Shown here piece by piece: positions 10,084-20,450 of a stretch of 64,000 bases of DNA. The notes beneath the pieces are model-generated. The model made no database searches, was not told the DNA's origin, and worked only from the letters and a program-made list of their open reading frames with translations. The stretch comes from Spirodela intermedia (taxonomy: Eukaryota > Streptophyta > Magnoliopsida > Alismatales > Araceae). Every line of letters begins with the position of its first letter. The stretch's first letter is position 1. The stretch spans positions 6,131,221-6,195,220 of the forward strand of contig LR746270.1 in assembly GCA_902729315.2 (NCBI GenBank). Direction: 5' to 3'. A program made the position numbers and the translations under genes.

Positions 10084-12718
10084 CCTTGGGCTACTATTGT
10101 GACGTGACTGTGGCTCCTAGTTTTGTTTTCAGGAATGGTCGATATTCGACTTTAGTGTTATCCCCTCGCCCCCTCTCTCTCTCCCTCCCTCGGAATAAGC
10201 TACTGTTGTGACGTGACTATGATGTGGCTTCGATTCCCAGTTCGGTTTAGAGGAATAGTTGATTAGGCTTCAACTACGTGATCAAGTTCTCCTCCCCCAT
10301 ACTTTCCTCTCTCTCTCTCTCTCTCTCTCCCTCTCTCCACGTGGGCTACTGCTAAGGGTTTTGACCTGGCTGTGATTCCCCCCGGATTTTGAGGGATGGA
10401 TGGTAGATTTTTTCAGATTATTCTTTGCTGCTGCGGATGATAATGATAAATATTCCAACTTTGTTGGTCTTCCTCATTCTCATATGAGAGGGACTCCTGA
10501 AAATTTTATCATATCTTAGATACATGGACCGCATAATAACTTAGTAAAATGTAGATAATCATAAACATCCCAAGTTTGGTAGCATCTATTTGTCACAAGT
10601 AGAGGCTCAATGTACTTTTCGATTCACTCCGATGTAAACCTACGAAATTCTTCGACAGCCTAGGCCAACTTGATAGCCTCTACTATCGAGAGAGAAATGA
10701 TTCCTGTACAAAGCTAGAGATAGCTAGTTAGAGAGGGGAGAGAGAGAGAGAGAGGGGGGGGGGTGGGGAGAGGGAGAGAGGGAAGACAGACAAACTCTAC
10801 AATGGCTATTCCTCCTGCACTTTTCAATATGGATGATCCGTTCATTATCTGTCTTGATCACTTCAACCAAGGTGGAATAGATTAACACTAAATTCCGTCA
10901 AAATATGAAGAAATTTGTCTATTCTTTGGTCATTTATTTTCGTAAACTTGGAAATTATCACCTTAAAAAAAGAGCTCGATTACGGCACTTATCATAGAAG
11001 TTTTTCTCCTCATGTGTGCAAAGATAAATCATCATATCAACCACCAAGCATAACATCTTGTTCATTCTTTTCCTTTTCTACCCATGTCATAGTTAGTTCC
11101 CAGGGGTGAAGGAACAAACTTCCTTCAAGCCTCCTGTAGCTTGAGCTACTTCCCTTCCCTCGAGTAGTTCTCCTTTAATAGTAACTAATGCATTCCTAAA
11201 CAAGATAGAGTTTTCCCTTTTTATATACTAAAGAAGGCACTGGTTTCTTCAATGGATTCCAAGATAGCCTTACCTGCAAGTCCTACTATTTTTCTTATCG
11301 GAACGCCCTACTATTTATTCATCATTGGGTCAACCAACTACATGCATCTTCTTGCTCAAAGCCCAAAATCTTAGAGCATACGATGATTAGGGCCTAATTT
11401 CTTGAATACGTTGTCGGAGTAATGTTTATATGGGAGTTAGCCGTTATGGGGTCACAGCTTATATACATGCTGATCTTCTCTGTCTAGGTCCTGAAGATAC
11501 TTGATTACAATTTCTTACTTGATTTAGCAAATTAATGACTCATGGGTAGAGTTTCAGGACATACAATCTCGATCAACGAGGAATCAGAAGGTAGTTTCAG
11601 GACGAGGCTTTGAGCACCTTGAAGATGGCAGGCCATGTTGCAAGTGTATGAGAAAATGTTACGAGTCGATGAAAATTTACCATGTTATTTTCGCCCATGT
11701 TTGCCCATGTTCTTTAGACATTAGAATAGTCCCCTGGCATCAACTTGGAAAATAAGGATCATGGGGTACTTACTGAAGAATTACAAGAATGATTGAGAAA
11801 ATCATTGGCTCAATTAACCGTTTCGCGAATGTTTTTACCCGTATGATTTGAAGAGAATATTAGGCTTTCAAGCTTCAATATTTCATTGACTTGCTTAATA
11901 GCTTGCCTCCTCCTCTAGAGGGAGTTGGTGACGCCTCAGAGGAGGAGCTAAACTGCAGGGATTCCACTAAGAGGGGCGGTGGGATATGGACAGGAGGCCA
12001 GCATTTGAAGGAGACGCTGATGAAGAAGTACAGCAACTACCTTAGCAACCTGAGGAAGGAGCTCCTGAAGAAAAGGAAGAAAGGGAACCTCCCAAAGGGC
12101 GCGAGGGCCTTGCTCATGGATTGGTGGACAAAGCACTACCAATGGCCTTACCCCACGGTGAGATCCCTATCTACTAGAACAGTCCCACATTGCCGGAAAT
12201 GGGCTTGTCTTTTATCATCAGTGGATAATTATTGATGGATGGTTACCCTACGGTGAGATCCCCATCCGCTAGAACAGTCCCAAATTGCCTAAGATGGGCT
12301 TATTTTTTATCATCGGTGGATAATTAGTGATGGATAGTTACCCTACGGTGAGATCCCAATCTACTAAAACAGTCTCACATTGCCTAAAATGGACTTAGTT
12401 TTTATCATTGATGAATAATTACCCCACGGTGAGATCCCCGTCTAGTAGAACAGTCCGAGGTTGCCTAAAATGGGTTTATTTTGTGATTATCGATGGATAA
12501 CTAATGGTGTGCCGCTCCCCGGTTGAGCTCAGGACGAGGAGAAGGTGAAGCTGGTGGAGGTAACCGGTCTGGATCAGAAGCAGATCAACAATTGGTTCAT
12601 CAACCAGAGGAAGCGCCACTGGAAGCCGTCCGAAGGCATGCGGTCAACCCTCGTAGACGGCATTACTGGCGGGTCCCATTCTACCACTAGGTACTTCGGA
12701 ATGGCTCTCGGCCAATGA
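8766..12718 (+). CDS. Class I KNOX homeodomain transcription factor
   Basis: Five exons join in frame: 8766-9008, 9108-9218, 9336-9483, 11919-12157 and 12533-12718, giving 308 residues. KNOX1 is around residues 59-100 ([20 protein letters not shown]), KNOX2 around 110-155 ([20 protein letters not shown]), an ELK-type helix around 196-216 and a TALE homeodomain around 217-280 with the PYP insertion (YQWPYPT) and the recognition helix [19 protein letters not shown]. The intron between PYPT and DEEK is in the homeobox. Wording is closest, from memory, to the OSH6/LG3 and KNAT2/6 type of class I KNOX, which act in meristem maintenance and leaf patterning. The ELK signature reads HLK here. Introns 3 and 4 contain tandem repeats (separate entries). 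The start is the first ATG after the TATA box. Confidence 0.95.
9770..10345. repeat. Tandem CT-tract repeats in KNOX intron 3
   Basis: Three to four diverged units of roughly 110-130 bp. Each has a CT tract followed by a GGGCTACT(A/G)TTGTGACGTGACT-like segment and a GAATAGTTG/GAATGGTCG segment. CT tracts are near 9796-9813, 10060-10083, 10170-10192 and 10308-10336. TGACGT cores recur after the CT tracts. Confidence 0.6.
12143..12510 (+). repeat. Tandem repeat duplicating the KNOX exon 4 splice donor
   Basis: The last bases of exon 4 plus the donor (CC(C/T)ACG/GTGAGATCCC) recur at 12157/12158, 12252/12253, 12347/12348 and 12428/12429, so the units are 95, 95 and 81 bp. Each unit carries a copy of ACAGTCCCACATTGCC-like and GGATAATTA-like segments. 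Only the first donor keeps the homeodomain frame; reading on meets a stop at 12233-12235. Confidence 0.9.
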
Positions 12719-12847
12719 CCACGACGACTCTCTGTTGCCATTGTCGTTGCTCGTACGCACGATTTTGTTCCTCTCTCTACCCTTCTCTTCTCCATCATGC
12801 GTCGATTATCTATCTCTTCTGCTATATAGTTTATGGGTGCAATTGTA

Positions 12848-13480
<633 letters not shown>

Positions 13481-13481
13481 A

Positions 13482-15864
13482 TGTAGGAGATCACTTCTAG
13501 AAAAGAGAAGGGCAAATTGTTTTTTACCTAAGTGCCCCAAAACTTGTGGGTCAGTCATTCTAAAAATGTGAAGTATTGACCACAAGGATAAGAAGATCTT
13601 AAAAGGCCAAATTTTAGATTAGGCTCATAATAAATGCTTGAGAAACATGTCATAGATTACTTTTCCCACTTTTAGTGTTTTAAATCTGTTTTAAAGTTGT
13701 TTTTATAATAATATTTGAAGAACGGTTTTTAAATTATTTGAATCTATGTTAAAGATTTAGTAAAATGAATTCACCTTTCTAAGGGTTACTTAACAAAAGT
13801 TCAACCTATTTAAAGGTCTCAGATTGTAGCCTTAGGATTGCTCAATTAAAATTTCTCCTCTTGGCTTGTAAATTTAATCACTCTCTAGTAGATCTAAGGG
13901 CTGCCCCATCAAGTGTTTAAGAATTCAAGGATCAAAGTTTCAAAATTATGTGGATTCAAGTCCTGATTTCTTCTTTGAAATTTGTTTCTTTTGAAATTAG
14001 TAAAATATATTTTAAATAAGTTCAATGTGATGTTGTCAAGATGAATACGTGTTATATTATTTCATAAAGATCTTGACAATTTGATGCTGATGTCACATAC
14101 TAATATACAAAATGACAAGAAAAATATTATAATTCTAATGGAGGAGATTGTATTTTTAACATGAAGACAAAAGAGAAAAAAAAGGTACATAAAATGAAGA
14201 AAAAGACACTTTTAAGAGTTCAAATCAAAAATTAAAAAATGTCGTACTACAGAGAAAGAATGATAGCAACATGTAATTTTTCACATGTTAGTATTTAGCT
14301 AGAACAAAATACTTTGCTTCAGCATAACATTAATTTAGATTCATTTGACTATGATATTAGAGAGTATAATAAAAAACCTGATTTTTAGCAAAGTATGAAA
14401 AATCTTGAAAGGAATACAAATTTTCATGAGGATGTAGAAATTGAAAAGGTAAATTTCAAATCTATGTGCATTCCATTTAGTGAAGAAAGAAAATAGTTTC
14501 TATAATTTATAAATAGATGATATGTTGGACGTGGTATTAAGTTCCAAACATTTCTCAAAAGTTGATTTAGATAGTAGTTATCTTCAAATTCAGATGTGTA
14601 CATAAAAATTAGAAAAAATATTCTCAAACAAATGCATTTTTTTACAAATTTTATTGTTTGCTTTGTCTACTATGAAGAGAATAAGCCTAATTAATCTATA
14701 TCAAAAAGTTTGTTCCCCTTATTTTGGTTATGTAATTGGCCACAAAGACATACAAAAATGTTCTATTTGAAAGAGGTCTGAGACTTTTATAGCAAAATTA
14801 GTAATACGAAGATATTCAACATCAGCTATGTATAGATCAGTATGACTTTTATGAATTTGCAGTCAAAACAAAAATAACTATCAAAGATTTTTTTTAAGAC
14901 TTCCAAAAATGGCCCATAGCAAGGGATATCAATAAGGTGTATAATTTCTATATATTTCCTTGTTTTTACCACATATTTGAGAAAAAAAATTATCTCTAGT
15001 AGCACACCTAGAATTGAATATATGAACAAAGGACATTTTAGTTTGATAGAGAAAGCAAGAAGAAAATTTTATCTTTGTAAGAGATTTGATCCATGTCACT
15101 CTCAAATATTTGATATTTGTTGATTTATTCATTCCATCAAGCAAGATAAATCAAGAGAGTGGAACTTTGCCTTCAACTTTGACAATTGTTTAGCAAGAGC
15201 TAATTTAAAATGTGTACATTTTTAGTTGGAAGTTGTAATTAGAAGTTAAAGCCAATTATCGTATTTTTTATCATTCATGTGTCTTCTCTTGATAAATATT
15301 ATCGTACTTCTATAAAAGAGATGGCCAATTTTTTTTTGACATAAGTGGCTCAAATCACATGAGTCTACCATTCTAGAAATGTGAATTATGAACTACAAGA
15401 ATTAGAATACCTTAAAGGCCCAAAATTAGAGTAGGCTCATAATAAAATGAATGAATAAATATTATTTTTCTCACTTTTAGTGAGTTTTGAATTTATGTTG
15501 AAGTAATGTTCTAAAAGACTGTTTTAAGAATGATATAACAACATTTTAATCTATTTTAAAGAGCTAGTAAAGTTATTTCTTTTTTTTAAAGTTGACCTAA
15601 TTGAAATTCAACCTATTTAAGGGCCCCACATTATAACCCCAAGAATTGTTTAATTATTGTGAAATTTCATCTCTTTGTGGTTCTATCCCTCTACTAGTAT
15701 ATTCAAGTGTTCTCTTGGGGATTCAAGAAAATATTAATCCTTGTGAACTTAAATTAAGGGTCACCTCATCAAGTCATTGAGAATTCAAAGATCAGAGTTT
15801 CCCAATTTTATAGATTAGATCCATGACTAATTTCTTCATTGAAATTTTATTTCTTATGAATCTA
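13482..15864 (+). mobile_element. Decayed Ty3/gypsy LTR retrotransposon
   Basis: Two diverged direct repeats of about 0.5 kb bound the element, roughly 13482-14003 and 15289-15864, sharing segments such as TTAGGCTCATAATAAA-like, TTCAACCTATTTAA and GAATTCAA(A/G)GATCA. Both appear to begin with TG. Between them, around 14513-14596, a plus-strand frame reads IDDMLDVVLSSKHFSKVDLD and then SSYLQIQM, which is the Ty3/gypsy reverse transcriptase block usually written FSKIDLRSGYHQIR. The internal part is only about 1.3 kb and stop-ridden, so gag, integrase and RNase H are largely lost. LTR divergence suggests an old insertion. Boundaries are approximate. Confidence 0.75.
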
Positions 15865-16194
15865 AAGATGAAATTTCTTCATTAAAGTAAGATCGTGTTC
15901 GAGAGAGTGAGAGAGAGAGTCTTAGATACACACACACACACACATATATATAGATAGAGAGAGAGAGAGGGGGGGGCGGGGAGTGGGAGAGAAAGTTTGG
16001 ATACCCAAGTAGACAACCTAAGGAGAGGTAGAATTGAGAAGCGCATGAGTAAGATCGAATGGAAGACACAATTCAAGTGGACAGGGTGCATTCCAAGAAC
16101 CCACGATCATACATATAGAGATAAAGATAGATAGAGAGAGAGAGAGAGAGAAGAACCCAGAAATACGATCTCGATATGAGAGAGACAAACCTAG

Positions 16195-16227
<33 letters not shown>

Positions 16228-16240
16228 GCAGGGAGCAGTT
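15865..16240. other. bZIP 3' flank with GA and CA/TA arrays
   Basis: Contains (CA)n/(TA)n at about 15929-15950 and GA tracts at 15957-15969, 16134-16150 and 16200-16227. The latter directly follow the bZIP stop codon in gene sense and probably belong to its 3' untranslated region. Confidence 0.6.
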
Positions 16241-16747
16241 CTAGTAGTGGGTGATCTCGGCGGTGGCCATGATAGGGTGCGAGGGGCAGGGGAGCTGCCA
16301 GGGCCTGAGGAGGGGGTCGGGCATCTCGGGGATGTCCACCGAGATCCCACTGAACTCCTCGACGAGGCGGAGCACCGAGTTCATCGACTGCAGCCGCTCC
16401 TTCAGTTCCATCACCTGGGCACCCAGGACGGCGTTCTCCGACTCCAGATCAACGAGCTTCTCCTCCACGACCGCCGCCTGCGCCGCCATCCTTGCGCTCT
16501 CCTCCTTCAGCGTCGCCGCCTCGTTCAACAGCTCCTCCACGCGCTTCTGCTTCCTCAGCCGGGACCTCCTTGCGGACTCCCTGTTGGACTCCATCCGCCG
16601 CCGCTTCCTCTGGTCCACGCCGACCACCGGATCGGAGCAGGCCTTCGCCCCCGCAGAGGACATCATCGCTCCGATCTCCTTCTCCTCGTTAGGGTTTCTC
16701 AGATCCTTCTCCTCTTCGCCGCTCGGTCGATCAGAATCCGAAGCCAA
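16241..16747 (-). CDS. Group S1 bZIP transcription factor
   Basis: Intronless frame of 168 residues for a nuclear bZIP protein that binds ACGT-core promoters as hetero- or homodimer. The basic region spans about residues 47-66 with the invariant N-x7-R (NRESARRSR), followed by a leucine zipper to about residue 120 that is long, as in group S. Small size, absence of introns and the conserved sucrose-control peptide uORF in the leader (16784-16870) place it in subgroup S1 (relatives of Arabidopsis bZIP11/bZIP2/44/53). Family knowledge: these factors adjust amino-acid and sugar metabolism under low energy, and sucrose represses translation of the main frame through the uORF. The ATG is the first after the uORF. 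The carboxy end (after residue 130) is Pro-rich and not recognised further. Confidence 0.95.
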   Translation of the reverse strand: MASDSDRPSGEEEKDLRNPNEEKEIGAMMSSAGAKACSDPVVGVDQRKRRRMESNRESARRSRLRKQKRVEELLNEAATLKEESARMAAQAAVVEEKLVDLESENAVLGAQVMELKERLQSMNSVLRLVEEFSGISVDIPEMPDPLLRPWQLPCPSHPIMATAEITHY

Positions 16748-16783
16748 AAGGGGAGGGGCAACTCAGAGAGCGCTCAGATCAGA

Positions 16784-16870
16784 TCATGAGACGGCGTAGA
16801 ACCAGTAGAGAAACACGACGGAGAAGGAATGGAGGAGACGGACGCCACGCAGGACCGCAGCGGAGGTCAT
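16784..16870 (-). CDS. Sucrose-control (SC) peptide uORF of the S1 bZIP
   Basis: A 28-codon frame in the bZIP leader, ending 36 bases before the main ATG. Its C-terminal half reads HSFSVVFLYWFYAVS and then stops. This matches the conserved SC-peptide tail (SFSVVFLYWFYxxS) known from S1 bZIP leaders, where the nascent peptide stalls ribosomes at high sucrose (sucrose-induced repression of translation). The uORF and main frame do not overlap. It is seen directly in the sequence; the sucrose response is established for the family and inferred here. Confidence 0.93.
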   Translation of the reverse strand: MTSAAVLRGVRLLHSFSVVFLYWFYAVS

Positions 16871-16901
16871 AAATCCTGAACGAAGATTTCCCCGGCAGAA
16901 A

Positions 16902-16919
16902 TCAGCCTCCCGCAACCAT
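16902..16919 (-). CDS. Minimal 5-codon uORF upstream of the SC uORF
   Basis: ATG followed by four codons (MVAGG) and a stop, 31 bases before the SC uORF start. S1 bZIP leaders commonly carry several uORFs; whether this one is translated is unknown. Confidence 0.4.
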   Translation of the reverse strand: MVAGG

Positions 16920-17220
16920 CAACGAAACCTCCCCCAAATTATCTCAGGCCAGCCCAGAAGGAAATCTCTCTGCACCGAAAGAAAAAAAGAAAAAAAACAC
17001 TACCATTTCATCCAATCTTCTCCAAGAACCAAGATCCAAAGTGAAACGCAAGAGAAGAACCCTAAATCACACCCAACCACCAGAAAAAATAAAAAAAACG
17101 GAAAGAAAAGGAAAAAGGAAGAGCTGCTTACCCGCAAAGGAGGAAGGGACAGGAAGGAGGAGAGAGAGAGAGAGAGAGAGAAAAGGGAAAGGAAGGTCTG
17201 AGACGCCGCCGGAGAGGACA

Positions 17221-17228
17221 TTTTATAG
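17221..17228 (-). promoter_or_regulatory. TATA box of the bZIP gene
   Basis: CTATAAAA in gene sense, about 470 bases upstream of the main ATG, consistent with the long leader typical of S1 bZIP genes. Confidence 0.6.
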
Positions 17229-17314
17229 AGGGCCGGTTCCAAAGTGGGTCCCATTCTTTTGGAACAAGACAGAATCTTCTGAGCTGGCAAGCGAGAAAAA
17301 AGCCAGCCCCGCCT

Positions 17315-17322
17315 CCACGTGG
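17315..17322. promoter_or_regulatory. G-box CCACGTGG
   Basis: Palindromic G-box about 90 bases upstream of the TATA box of the bZIP gene, a bZIP/bHLH binding site that could allow feedback or light/ABA input. Confidence 0.55.
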
Positions 17323-17329
17323 GAGGCTC

Positions 17330-18780
17330 TGGTTCTTGTCGGTGGTGCAACAACAAATTGCCCCATCAACAATAATCACTCGGCGAGGTCAACTGTCAAC
17401 GTACCGTAAATAGCAACCCGCGATGTCAATAAACGTAATTAAATCAGCATAGACAAGGATAATACTGTGGACGCATTTTCATATCATAAAAACTCCAACT
17501 ACTTGTAGGTTCTTGCGCCTACGACTATTTATGGAAAATGACCCGTACACATTATTTGGCAATATGGGCAAGCAAACACTGCCTAATTGGCAGATAACGC
17601 AGCAGCATAATCATGATAGATGAATAATTGGCAGATATGCACATTGTTTCTGGAGACTTCTCTCACCTAACTTGACCTCTATAGGCACAAATAATATCTT
17701 TGGAGGTGTATTTCTTTTGCAGAGAAATAATAATATTTCATGAGTCCCAAAAAATACGCGATTAAGAGAAATTTTTACATTATTATGTAAAGAATAATCA
17801 ATCCAAATTACCAGAAAGAGAAATGTAGCTTTGTGGTGGTTGGATAGATGGATTACGCTTCAGAATCCCCATCCCAGACAATTTCATCCAACTGAAAATA
17901 AAACTAAGATAATAAATCATGGTTCTAAGAGAATAATTAATCCGGGAATTTCTCACAATATTGTTCTTGTGATTTTGTAGGAATATTCTTCATTATCCGA
18001 GGTAAACCTGAAAGAAGAATGACTCAAAAAATAGGTATATACAGAGATAATAACAAAGATCCTCCCTTTAAGCTGAGGAGAGGGTTTCATTAGTAACCCA
18101 ACTACTCAGTCAAAATGAAGATGAGAATGGGCTGAGCAGAGAGCAGGATGAAAGCAAGGAGAAAGAGAAGGGGAGTGACCATTGCAGAGCCCCCTGCTCA
18201 CTTTAAAAGGAGGAAAGGAAGCATAGAGGAATTGGGGGGGGGATAAGAGAGGTGACGAAGAGGAGTGAGAAAAGGTGAATGTGACAGGAGAAAAGGGGGG
18301 AAATTATCTCCATTGATGCAATTATATTAGGGTTCCATGAAAAAAGCAAAAATAATGGAATGAACAACAGAAATTGAACAGCGAGCAACGACCCTGTCCA
18401 CAAACAATAGCACAATGTATGAAGAAGAAACAAAGCTCCCCTTCGAATGACCGAGCTGTGAGGGCTCTCGAATTCATAAGATTCTGTAGGATTATAAGCC
18501 GTACAGTGCCCAATTCTTGGGTTATGGCAAACGCAGGATCAAGAGAGACTTTCATCGTTAAAAATTATTCAAAAAAGAAGGCATCTGAAATGGCACGGAG
18601 TGCATGGAACTGGACGATGATATCGGATCATAGCAGTTGCAAGTAATATCTAGGGTTGATCGTCTAATTTCAGATGACAAGTTGATCCCGACCGAACGGA
18701 AAACAATTCATTCCTCCTGGGATAATCGGAAGAATCTGTCCAAAAGCAAAAGGGAAGAACACTCTATAGTCTTAAATAGC
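17330..18780. other. Intergenic between bZIP and eL29
   Basis: No recognisable gene. A short minus-strand frame near 18104-18184 encodes a very hydrophobic 26-residue string, but it lies in CT-rich DNA and I do not call it. Confidence 0.5.
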
Positions 18781-18807
18781 TCATCTAGTGGCCGGTCTTC
18801 GTGCCGT

Positions 18808-19271
18808 CTATTCCTCCTGCTCACTTGCGGACGCACCATTCGGCTTGTTATGCTTCCTCGCGTACCTCTGATTCCTCAGGAATTTTGGATCCATCTGCAG
18901 AGATCCGCAGAAGATTTGGGATCAGAAGCGCTCGTTGAATGTGAAGAGATGGCCATAGCAATGAAAATAAAACCAGAGTGAAATGCAGACGTAAGGCGGG
19001 TGCTCTGATATGGAATAAAGAGGATATGAAGAAACAAATGTGCGTGTGAGAGAGAGGACAATAAAAAAAATTGGACCAGAATCCAGAGATACTGCGACTA
19101 ATCAACCGAAGATGACGTTGGAAATAATTAAAGAATAAACAGTAGGAAAAACAACTCCAGAAGTCCTACCCCCCTGGTGGAGGTCTTCCGGTGCTTGCGG
19201 GGCTTCTTGATGCCGTTCCTGTGGGCCTTGAAGGACTGATTATGAGCCGTATGGTTCTTCGACTTGGCCAT
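18808..19271 (-). CDS. RPL29: 60S ribosomal protein eL29
   Basis: Two coding exons, 19170-19271 and 18808-18894, phase 0 junction, giving 62 residues, the normal size for plant eL29. The start reads [20 protein letters not shown], the family signature, and exon 2 continues [17 protein letters not shown] with an acidic end. eL29 is a small basic protein of the large cytosolic ribosomal subunit. A further intron (19286-19429) lies in the 5' leader, with GTACTG donor and TGTAG acceptor. Upstream are AGCCCTAA/TTAGGGCTT motifs and a TATA box, typical of ribosomal protein genes. Both exons are too short to stand out as long open frames, but the protein match is unambiguous. Confidence 0.97.
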
Positions 19272-19496
19272 CCCTGCTGATGCACCTACAGCGGCGAATA
19301 CACCGTAAAAACGAACACATTAGAGAAGAGATATCACCGAAGCCATTCCAGGAAGCCATAGCCTCGAATCTCCCCCATCAAACCAGAGAAACAACGCCGA
19401 GATTTTCCAAATTTCCTCAACAGCAGTACCTGGGGCGGACTTTCCTCAAGGTGGCTCCTGCAGATTAGGGCTTTCTCCCGTCACTCTTGCGGGCAC

Positions 19497-19502
19497 TTTA
19501 TA
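19497..19502 (-). promoter_or_regulatory. TATA box of eL29 inside a palindrome
   Basis: TATAAA in gene sense, flanked by GGGCA and TGCCC arms. A TTAGGGCTT motif (reverse AAGCCCTAA) lies at about 19466-19474, near the expected transcription start, and a second TAGGGCTT-type motif near 19525. Confidence 0.55.
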
Positions 19503-19529
19503 CTGCCCGTTGCTCCTCCCGTGGAAGCC

Positions 19530-20315
19530 CTAACGGATTCCCCCGAGAAGGTAACCACTAAATGACCAAAATACTCCTTTACTCGGGGGTGGTGTTAATG
19601 GGCCTTCTTCAAATCGCAATACCGGAAATATTATTTATCAAAAATTAAATTAATTGTGGTTGACTAATGCTCAAAATGAATAATCGTCTTAAAAATTAAA
19701 TTATGATTTCAATATAATTCCCTATCTTTTTCTCCTCTATTTTAAAACTTTAATTATTAAAATGGTTTATTTCTCTTAAAACATTATTGATACCTAATAC
19801 TAAATGTGGTATTGGGCTTGTCTTATGGACCCTGATCATGAGTTTCCTCCTCTGGGCATGGACTCTATGAGAGAAAGAGGGAGAGAGAGAGAGGGTTGAT
19901 CTGGGGCTAGATAAATACCCATCTCGATCTCAATGTTTTCATCTGATCTAAAAATTTCCAGATGTCTTCTTCGCTTTCAAGTATAAAAAAATAAAAAAAA
20001 TAAAAAATTCTTCCACCTGCATGTAATTACGTTATATTCTGGGAATCCTCCAACTATTCGCGCATTCTTTCTCTTTACCCAATAATAATATCATCATCAG
20101 GTATATCATCATGCGTTTTGACCTGGTAGATTATTTCTCTGAAGATGGAGATAGTACTGGTTGACTTTGCTCTTCTCCTGCAAAGAACCCATTGGACAGT
20201 CTGCAACGGAGAAACTTGGAGGGCAATAGCAGCTTAAAGTGGGGGATGATTTGTTAACATCAGGCATTGTTCAGCCGACAGGGATGGAAACATGCCATCT
20301 CAAACACAATTAGCT

Positions 20316-20354
<39 letters not shown>

Positions 20355-20450
20355 ACCAGGAGAACTACTGTACATTTATACTACATTATGAGAAATCAGC
20401 ACAAAAGAATATGAAGGGGGATCACCTGTAAGCTTTGACCATGATTGGCG
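19530..20450. other. Intergenic between eL29 and CAMTA
   Basis: AT-rich, with a GA array at 20320-20353 that probably lies in or just beyond the CAMTA 3' untranslated region. No other gene seen. Confidence 0.55.

Noticed and set aside
18104-18184. Hydrophobic 26-residue minus-strand peptide
   Set aside because: CT-rich DNA readily encodes Leu/Phe/Ser strings; there is no homologue known to me and no leader context.
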